Source: Dryas octopetala (lineage: Eukaryota; Streptophyta; Magnoliopsida; Rosales; Rosaceae). Taken from it: 64,000 nucleotides of DNA. The position numbers and the translations under genes are program-made. The notes beneath the pieces were generated by a model, which ran no database searches, had not been told where the DNA came from, and was given only the letters and a program-made list of their open reading frames with translations. Below, in pieces: positions 55,668 to 64,000 of this stretch. Location: the NCBI GenBank assembly GCA_963921425.1, contig OY992836.1:14897614-14961613 (forward strand), given 5' to 3'. Numbering within the stretch: position 1 is the first letter of the stretch; every line of letters begins with the position of its first letter.

Positions 55668-56145
55668 ATGTTTGGGACAGTGATAAGGTGTATTGGGAGG
55701 AAACCGAAACCGCCGATGAAACCCATAGAGCTCAAAACCCCACCTGAGCAGACACAGACCATCACTAGGGTCATCTTTGATATAGTCAAGGAGCATGGTC
55801 CTCTCACCATTTCTGAAACCTGGGATCATGTTAAGGTAATTTGGTTCTATCCATTGATTTTTATATTTGCAAATTTGTACTACATGTCTGTTGTGGTTAT
55901 TGCATACAGTCTGTTTGATTAAATGTCTCCACCATTTTCAGGAAGTTGGGTTGAGAGGCTTGACGAGCAAGAGGCACATGAAGATAGTGTTGAGGTGGAT
56001 GAAGGAGAGGCAGAAGCTTAGACTGATATGCAACCACGTAGGCCCTCAAAAGCAGTTTCTGTATACGACTTGGTTTACAAAACCCAACTTCAAGCAGCAG
56101 GCAAAACCAGTAATTGATTCTCCAAAACCTCCCAAGTTCCCCTGA
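55668..56145 (+). CDS. Small conserved basic protein, winged-helix-like
   Basis: Exons 55668-55835 and 55942-56145 encode 123 residues. I do not assign a firm function. The protein is basic, opens MFGTVIRCIGRKPKPP, then PPEQTQTITRVIFDIVKEHG, TSKRHMKIVLRWMKERQKLR and FLYTTWFTKP. The helix-turn-helix pattern followed by a strand-rich end resembles the winged-helix proteins sometimes annotated in plants. The N terminus could be an organelle presequence. The frame is kept through the intron, and a decayed paralogue at 51248-51655 shares the same splice site, supporting the model. Confidence 0.75.
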
Positions 56146-56693
56146 AGTGTATGGATGGCAGCCGAGAAGCTTGCTCTGCGTTATCGAACTTTGAATTGCT
56201 TTGCTACAAAACTAGCGGCTAAGTGCTCAATTGTAACACTTCCTCTTTTCAGTTTGTCAGTGAATCTTATTTGGTTAATGCTATGCAGACTACTAAGATT
56301 GGTGATGTTCGATGAATCCCTCATTTTAAGGCTCGCATACCTCCTTAAAAGATCATAAATGATGCTCTGTGTATTTATCTTACCCACCAAGCATTTCAAT
56401 GGATGTAAATTTTGCCACTCCAAGCTATATCAAAATCAATCATGTCATACATTGATGCTTTGTCTTAAATATGTACATGATGTACAGCCCTATAAGAAAA
56501 CAGAAAAGAGAAAATCTCGAGGGACAATCATGTCACCATAACAGAAAATTTGACCTACTGATCTAGTGCACTTCAACCTCTTTTGCTAAGCAATGAATTC
56601 TCAACAAGAGAAGAGAACATGTTACTAAGGTAAAGTAATTCATCCTGAGTTAAACGTGTAGACTTGACAATAAGTAAAAGGGCCGTCAAAGTG
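56146..56693. other. Convergent 3' region
   Basis: Between two convergent genes; presumably both 3' UTRs. No further gene is supported. Confidence 0.5.
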
Positions 56694-59600
56694 TTAGGAA
56701 TCTGAGTGGCTCTTTGACTTGTGCAAGGCCTCCTTCAGGACTGCAGCAATTCTATTTGCCATGTGGTGTTCAAGAAACCTTTCTTTAACCCTTTCATAGC
56801 CTCTCTTCCCCATTGTAAGCCTCCTCTCCACGTGAGTGGCAAGTTTAACAATATTTTTTGCAAGAGGAGTAATTCCTTCTTTCCCAACAGGATGCAAGAA
56901 ACCTGTTGTTCCATTCACTACAATCTCTGTGGTGCCACCTGCTGCTGTTCCCTGACAAAAGTTTTTGATTTGGAATGGTCAACAAGATTAGCAGCAGCAA
57001 TACAAAAGAATTAGTTACAAGATAACTATGCCAAATAACAAGAGGAAAGTTCGTTACCAATACAGGCAGCTGAAATGCCATGGCTTCAATAGTTATCCTA
57101 CCAAAGCATTCTCCCCGGGCCTATATTTAAGGGTTAAAGAAAGATTACAAGATGAAAAAAGGATATATTAACAAGATTTATATAATTCCAACCACATTAG
57201 GTCAAGACTGGCAGGAGAAAGACAATAATTTCAATGCCTTTGTATGCATCTAATGCTTTGTCTGTTAAGCTAATGGGACACTGCTTCACATTAAAAACCA
57301 TGGTTTAGCATTCTACATGGATCACATGTTCTATCAGCAATTTTTTTTATATAAACAGCATAGTTTTTTATATAAACAGCATATCAGATACATTTAATAA
57401 AAAAAAAAATGTTTCCAATACCTGGGAATTTTGAACAAGGACATCAATTGCAGCTAGATATGGAGCTACAGTTAGAGTTTTGTTCACAAAATGAACGCGA
57501 TCTTGAATTTTCTTCATCCTTACAAAGGTACGTAATTCAGACTCGAATTTGGTGTGAGCAGTCATGTCACTTCCCACAACTATTGCATGCATTCTTGGCA
57601 GTTGCAGCTTCTTCTCTTGGATCAACCGCAGGCTTTCATAGAAGGAACGCAGAAATAGATCCTGGCCTTTTCCACGCGAAACACCTGTAGTCATGAAGTG
57701 TACTCTAGTGCTCACAAGGGATGCATAAACTAACCAGAACACTTTTCTTTTAGGAAATTAACACAACCTTCACAAACATAGAAGAAACAACGACAAGATA
57801 AAAGAGGAAAATAAAAGAACCCAATTCATGGTGAAGCATATAGCCATTTGTAAATTTGTAACTAGTTGCTATACCAGACTGAACCATTTAAATTTAAATA
57901 AGGAGAACAAGTGTCCTCATCTAGCGTAGAAGCAGGTTCAATACTCAAAGAGACATGATCAAATCAGATCGAAACACATACTGTTTATGATGGCAAATAG
58001 TAAATCTTCACTTCGCACTCCAAGAGACTCCCGCACATGCTCGCGCAAAACCCTTTTTGCTACGCTGTCCTCAGCAACTTCCATGAGTTCCTTGCTGTTT
58101 CCAAGGTGAACAACAAAGGTCTCAGGCATTTTGATCCTGCAGAGAGCAAAATAGTGGAAATAGTAAATCAATTTGATATAGAAAAAGAAAAAGCAAAATA
58201 ATATCAATATCCTGATGTAATGAAATAAGGGTGTCCTTTTCGGTTGGACACCTTTTCCCTATGGAGCACAATTTCTGAGGTTCAGCTGTAGTTTTCTGAA
58301 TGATAAAATTTTTTCATCCAATTTTTTACTCAAAGTATTACCTCAGGATTTTAGAACTCTGCCCTGAAAAATGTGTTACAAAGCATCCAAGAGATGCATT
58401 TAGAGTAACTAAATTAAGACCGTCCAATAAAAATTTCTTTTTTTATAAGAAACACAAAGCTCAATGACAAAATTTGAAGCTTGAAGCCTACCCCAAACGT
58501 TCTCGAGTCCTATTCTCCCAATATTCTGCTGTTACATGTGAATCAATCATAGAACCTGCAACAAAGGGGAGGTGCTTGACATAATCCAATTTGAAGTAAT
58601 GGCCACGCATTTCATGGATCCACCACAACACTTTCGGAAGAACATGGGGAACCTTTTCCTTCAGTGCAACATCCAACCATTTCCCAGAAACCGCAGTGTT
58701 CAAGACAACCAAATCAGCTTTGAGTGCTGTATTTATAGCTTCTTGGCCCTTTTCAGAGAAGACCTAGCAGATGTATAGAAGTATAATTAGCAACTTGGTG
58801 AGAAGTTACGGAGAAACCAAACCAACCTATCAGAAACAGGAAATAGCATGTAGCAGGCCAAAGCCAGACATGGCCATAATTTAGCATAGCTTACTTCGCT
58901 TAGTTTCCTTAACATGTGGCCTCTATAGGATCATGCTGAACAAAAGAATGCTTCCGAGATCACACAAAATTGAGATGATAGAAATAGCTGTATAATATAG
59001 AGAACTAGACAGCAAAAGAAGGCATCCACAATGATTATTGAAAAAATGAACATTTTGTTACCTGCACTCCTCGGTCCAACATCTTATGCTCCAAACTGTA
59101 TGCCACCTCATCTGTATCTGACGGCTTCTGGATTGTAACCCAACAAACTTCAGTGCCAACACCTCTTAATAAAAATGCCAGCTCCATCAATAACAAAGGT
59201 CCACCTGAAAGAATATTCAATATTACATATAAAGAAAAATCTAAAGATACAAAATGAAAAGTAAATAATGCAGCACTTTTGAGGAAACTATTATCTAAAT
59301 TAGAGAGAGAGAGAGAGAGCAGAAATTGGTTGGATAAAATATACCTTCGGCCACATCCTTGGTTAATGAGAGAAATAAGCTTTCGTGAGTTAAATACTAG
59401 CCTAGCAAAAGTCCCCAATGTACATATTTTTCCATGTTGTTATTTCAGTATGTCAATGAATATACAAAAGTGAACAAAAATGAATGTACAAAGGAAATAT
59501 AACCAAAGAAAAACATGAACATTAATGAATGTTGGTGTGTTCACACCTCCATGCAAGGACAAAGTTCCTCACACGGGAAAGCGGCATTCTTCAAATGACA

Positions 59601-60144
59601 CATCACGGTACAAAAATTTTGGAAATATTCCTCCTCGTATGATTCAATAACAAGTGTATCCCAATAAATAAGCATTTAATTTAAATGGGTTTTAAAAATC
59701 CATTCCTTAGTTCGAAAACCTGTTATTATTCATGGGTTTTGTTAATATGAGTGTGTTTGAATCAAAAGTTGCTAACTTTCTCAGTCATTAACTTAATAAA
59801 CTGATTATACTAATAGCTCACATTGTAATCAATAACTTTATGCACAATGAAAGATCAATAAGACAATAAATTCATCAAATTTAGAGAGTACCAGAAAGAG
59901 AGAGCTCGTGCGAGACTAAGAGGACGAGTTTGGACTTCATGAAGCTGAGGGGGCTAGGACTGGTCCCAATGGGCGAGCCCAAGGGGACCCTCTTGTTGTC
60001 AACGACGTCGAGGTGGTTGCGATCGCAGGAGTCGAAAGCGGCTCTGATGAAGAAGGCGATCAAGGTAGACACGGAGAGCATTACGAGGAAGGCCAGGAGC
60101 CAGCGCTTCTGCGACGCGACCCACCCCACCGAGTGCTTGGCCAT
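56694..60144 (-). CDS. GT4-family glycosyltransferase, type II membrane protein
   Basis: Seven exons, high to low: 60144-59892, 59204-59062, 58763-58492, 58136-57982, 57684-57422, 57120-57058, 56951-56694; 468 residues. A short cytosolic N terminus (MAKHSVGWVASQKRW) precedes one membrane anchor (LLAFLVMLSVSTLIAFFI), then a GT-B fold: KLVLLVSHELSLSGGPLLLM in the first Rossmann half, MHAIVVGSDMTAHTKFE in the second, and the E-x7-E motif of retaining GT4 enzymes (ECFGRITIE). AAGGTTEIVVNG binds the nucleotide sugar in the family. A Golgi or ER location is inferred from the anchor. The acceptor and donor sugars are not known to me; the closest remembered relatives are Arabidopsis At1g75420 and At1g19710. 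All junctions keep frame. Confidence 0.88.
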
Positions 60145-60831
60145 CTCGTCGTCTTCTAGCTCTAGCTTCTTCTGGGTCGTCGGCGAGGTCCCTTACTAGG
60201 AGGAGGAGGGGTCTCCTCGCCGGCATTTTAGGGTTTCGATTTTTGACTGCGACCGGTGGTTTTGGAACATTTGGCTTGCTGTGGTAGAAGACACTTGTAT
60301 TGTTCAGAGACTGCCTTTGGCTTTCGTTCAAATGCTGTTTGTGATGTTATTTTCAAAATCTGAATTCAATCTCGTTCTTTGGTCTGGTCTTGTGTTGTTG
60401 TTCAGAGAATCCGAGCACGGAGCTCAAGTAGAGAAGAGTGTTGTGTTGCTCTGTCTTATGAGACTTTTTTGACATATCAATGCTTTTTCCTTTTCGTTTA
60501 GGAATAATGGCATAATGGCCATGCCATTTTGGGGTCGTTTGCTGCACCCTCTTCTTTTTTGCTTCTTTTTTTCTTTTTCTCTTTGTCCCTTTTCTTTCCC
60601 ATTTTTAACATTTTGGAGATTCTACTACATACTTCAAAGTTCAAATCCAATTTGTTGTTATTCTCCTTTTAAGAGTCCGTTAATTATAAGCGATAGACTA
60701 CTATTTTTAATATATATAAAAAAAAAAACAAGTTTTTTATTTAAAGTCCAAAATGAAAAAGTTCATCGATCTACCCACTTGTAAAAACACATTGATAGAC
60801 CAGTTCACTTTAATGAGTTGATGACTCGACA

Positions 60832-61017
60832 CTATTTACAGAGCATTCGATAATTGTTATTGTGTAATAGTAACTATTAAATTACATAAAACACTCATGT
60901 TATACTGTTACTAATTACCACTGTCTATTTACAGAGCATTCGATAATTGTTATTGTGTAATAGTAACTATTAAATTACATAAAACACTCATGTTATACTG
61001 TTACTAATTGCCACTGT
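60832..61017. repeat. 93-bp tandem duplication
   Basis: Two adjacent copies, starting CTATTTACAGAGCATTCG at 60832 and 60925 and ending CCACTGT, with one or two substitutions. The second copy runs into a small palindrome (GCCACTGTGCGACAGTGGC). Confidence 0.9.
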
Positions 61018-62519
61018 GCGACAGTGGCAATTTACCTAGTTAAAAAAATATATATGCCGAGCGCTCGGCATCTAAAACACATAAGAAAATATAATATAAG
61101 TTTTATTTGTACAATGTGGACCTATTTATCATTGCAATTTTTTAAGTGAGTTTGTTTATTATTAAAGACTGTAAAATAAACTTTATAATAATATACTTAA
61201 AAAATAAATGTTCGAAGCGCTGCACCATATATCCTCCATTAAAAGCACTAATTTGAAATCTTAAATTAATAAAATCGCTAATATATTCTTAAACACACTA
61301 TAAAAAAAATTATCATCAACGTCACAAATATTAAAATTCAAGTACAAAACAAAGAAAACAATCGATCAATAAATGCAGTTATAACTGTTAAGCAATTGGT
61401 ATTACACCAAGTGTTCAGCAGTATAAGAGTCACTTAATGCACACGAAAATTGTTTTTACTATTACAAAATTGAGAGAAACTTCTCTATTACAAGAATATG
61501 GTTGATTGAGTATCATAACCCAATAACATGATGACACATATACTCTTATACTTCAATCACATAAAATTTTCTTCAATTTCAAGATAAACCATATCTCATG
61601 GGATGCCTAGTCATTCCCTATCCTTGTTATAAGTAAGTTTTTTCCTACGAAATTTAGTTTTCCACTTCCTTAAAAATAATGAATCAAACTTGCATAATTT
61701 GAAGAGTTTTTCAGCCTTGAAAGTAATATATTATTTTTTTATGCGTACTAGTAATTTGCTTACAAAGAAAAAATGACTTAATCTTGAAACTAATAAAACT
61801 ATATAAAATAATTTTATATGTATTCAATAATTCATAAAATACATTTTAAGAAATAAGTTCATGGCAAAAAAAAATGTTAACAAATATGTTCACCAATTAA
61901 ATGACTTTATTGTGTCAAAATTAAGGTAGTCTAACATAACCCAATCCATTTATTATTTTTATTTAGTACTCTCTGTGTTAGCGGGTGGTGTTTACTATTT
62001 TTGTTTTAACTTATTCAATAGAATAGTCCATGGTGCATCAAGTATTTCCTTTTTAGATATTTCTATTGAACACAGTGGACGGCATGTTTCCTCGTGATCC
62101 ATTGTTTAATTTGACTTATGTTCACAAAACCATAGTATATGTCAATAATATCATCTTAATCACAATAAATCAATGTTGATATATTATACATTATATAAAG
62201 TGTTGACAGTACAAGTTGTACATCACATCACATGCATCCATCATTGATCATTCTATCTCCCCATAGATATAAACAAAGAACTAATCATTGTAATGCAAAT
62301 ATGCAATTCACTAATGGAGTCCAATTTATATATTTATCTATATATAATGAGTATGATTTATTAATGGCTAGATTTCACTTTACTCGTCCGTGTAATTTCA
62401 ATTGTTTTATTTTAGTCTTATAGTTTATAAATTGTTTCAATTTAAAGAACAAATTTAATGAACGAAAATATTAATATATCTTTAAATTATAACAATTTGT
62501 AAACTATATAATTAAAATT

Positions 62520-62932
62520 ACAGTAGTGCTACATATACCACATTTTTATACCATAATTTCATACCACCTTATGTGGCAACTTACATGGCATTCATACATT
62601 GGATACTAAAAAATAAAAATAAAAACCCAAAAAGGAAAAGAAAAACTTTGTCCAATAAAGTAATAGCACGTCAGATGGTATAAGAATGTGGTATAAGAAT
62701 GTGGTAAGTATAGCATTATTCTTAAAATTATAACAATTAAAACAGTAATGCTACACTTACCACATTTTTATACCACAATTTCATACCATCTTACATGGCA
62801 TCCATACATTGGACACTAAAAATTAAAAAATAAAACCTAAAAAAGAAAAAGGAAATACCCTTCCAGTAAAGTAATGACACATCAGGTGGGATACAAATGT
62901 GGGAAAAAAAATATGGGACAACTAGCATTATT
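62520..62932. mobile_element. Two head-to-tail copies of a small MITE-like element
   Basis: Copy 1 about 62520-62726, copy 2 about 62752-62932. Both open ACAGTA(G/A)TGCTACA followed by ACCACATTTTTATACCA. Copy 1 ends with the inverted form (AATGTGGTAAGTATAGCATT); copy 2 has a degraded right end (CTAGCATTATT). The interior shares CATGGCATCCATACATTGGA-like sequence. No ORF. Confidence 0.65.
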
Positions 62933-63094
62933 GACTATAGAGACTAGATTAGAACTTGGCTCAAATTAGAGGCACCAAGTCGGTTTTCTCCTTAAAAAAA
63001 TGGGCATAGGCCCAGACGGTCACGGCCCAGCCCGAATCCTGAAGCGCCTTCTTCACCTCGGCTCCGGATACTGACAGACAGTACAAGCTAAGCA

Positions 63095-63949
63095 ATGCAG
63101 AGCCTGCGACGCCGTTTCGACTTGCCTTCTTCCTCTTCTTCATCTTCTTCTTCACGTTGCATTTCGCTTGCACTAGCTACACTCACAGGTTGGTCACCAT
63201 TCCGTCATGTATTCAACAATTAACACTGACCTTGCCATTCCGTCATTTGTAATAAGCTTTCAATTTTGTTTTCAGTTCTTGTATTCCAGGCTCTTCAAGC
63301 TGCCTCACTCGCGGCACCGAGATCCAATTGCTACGTTCTCGACAACTCTAGCCGCGTTGTCGATTTTGTATCCTCACAAACAGTTAATCTGCCTTGTAAA
63401 TTACACAATAATAATGCTTAATACAGTTAATTGTGCCTTCGATTTTGGATTTGAATTTAGATGAAGTTGTTCTCTCTTAAGCTGTTAACCAGAGTAGCTG
63501 GATTGGACATTCTTTTGAGTACGGAGGGAAGGTAATTCCAATTTCATTGTATAGCTGTAATAGTTCGTAGTTAGAGTATAGTGTATGTATAATTATGCAT
63601 TATAGTATTGCTGTAATGATTCGTAATTATCTCAGTTCATGATTCATAATCCAGAAGGTGTTCCTTATAAGCTTGGTTTCGGTGCAGGACTCCGACTTGG
63701 TGATTCGGTTTTGCAAAGATGTGCAGAGTAGATCACAAACGGTAGTCCATATCACCCATGTTCTCAAGTACTTTATCATTACGCCTTTTCTTGTTTTCTA
63801 ATTCTGATAAGCTTCATAATTGGTGGTCGATCAGAAATTTTTATTGTTGTGGACACATGCTCATTGTGCTGCAGGGATATGTTGATTTTGGTCGATTTGA
63901 TAAGTTCAACCGCTTTGTTTCTGGTTCGGGACACGGTGACTTTGTTCAA
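63095..63949 (+). CDS. Secretory-pathway protein with signal anchor, 5' part (runs off the window)
   Basis: Exons 63095-63188, 63276-63367, 63493-63531, 63688-63741 and 63875-63949 join in frame; the gene continues past 64000. The N terminus MQSLRRRFDLP plus a nine-serine run precedes a hydrophobic stretch (ISLALATLTVLVFQALQAA), a signal peptide or anchor. Then come SNCYVLDNSSRVVDFSSWIG, HSFEYGGKDSDLVIRFCKD, SQTGYVDFGRFDKFNRFV and SGSGHGDFVQ. The pattern recalls plant membrane proteins with a luminal mannose-6-phosphate-receptor-like fold, but I am not certain. Using the acceptor ending at 63275 joins the hydrophobic exon in frame; using the one ending at 63289 leads to a stop. Confidence 0.7.
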
Positions 63950-64000
63950 GTGAGCTCCTTTTTGGTTTTAACTTTTCAAGCAGTACCACAGCTTGATTAG

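Larger units (their letters stand above)
60145..63094. other. Intergenic region with short repeats
   Basis: GT gene leader and promoter to about 60500, then AT-rich DNA with the 93-bp tandem duplication (60832-61017) and two MITE-like copies (62520-62932). No gene is supported. Confidence 0.5.

Noticed and set aside
1..64000. CRISPR arrays, bacterial operons, rRNA genes, complete tRNA genes
   Set aside because: None seen. The genes are typical plant nuclear genes, and the short repeats are microsatellites or transposon ends.

Overview
The window is nuclear DNA of a eudicot plant, most likely a woody rosid. Genes are split by AT-rich introns, intergenic DNA is AT-rich with many CT/GA/TA/CA microsatellites, and several families are plant-specific (ZAR1-type NLR, DYW pentatricopeptide protein, FAR1/FRS proteins, YSK dehydrins, group C MAPK, S1-type bZIP). 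The genus cannot be fixed from sequence alone. There is one 200-N assembly gap (33034-33233).

Left part (1-21.4 kb, mostly + strand): an intronless ZAR1-type CC-NB-LRR immune receptor (84-2627); a seven-exon TXNDC9/phosducin-like thioredoxin-fold protein (3708-5315); a SEC14-nodulin (SFH) phosphatidylinositol transfer protein (7081-11119); a 1.57-kb Mutator-type element with long terminal inverted repeats and a 9-bp target duplication (13320-14886); a group C MAP kinase like MPK7 (16063-17535); a 366-bp MITE with a 9-bp target duplication; and a bZIP11-like factor whose leader carries the conserved sucrose-control uORF between two tiny overlapping uORFs.

Middle part (22-44.4 kb): a direct tandem duplication. 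Each unit holds a minus-strand PWP1 WD40 gene (16 exons in unit A, two of its introns GC-AG) and a plus-strand YSK dehydrin. Unit A (about 22063-30927) is compact. Unit B (about 30932-44413) has gained a hAT-type element carrying a captured V-ATPase subunit E exon, a foldback element, and a repeated block around a 650-bp insert. Its dehydrin carries a 180-bp in-frame repeat that raises the K-segment count from 2 to 5 and adds cysteines. Because the assembly gap lies in unit B, a falsely duplicated haplotype has to be excluded.

Right part (44.4-64 kb): a minus-strand DYW-type PPR editing factor; a second tandem duplication consisting of an FRS gene plus a small winged-helix-like gene, whose first downstream partner is now a pseudogene; a minus-strand GT4 glycosyltransferase; repeat-rich intergenic DNA; and the 5' part of a secretory-pathway membrane or luminal protein that runs off the window.

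These are independent eukaryotic genes rather than an operon. Shared themes are stress and immunity signalling (ZAR1, MAPK, dehydrins, sugar-responsive bZIP) and repeated reshaping by DNA transposons, next to two FRS genes that are themselves descended from Mutator-type transposases.
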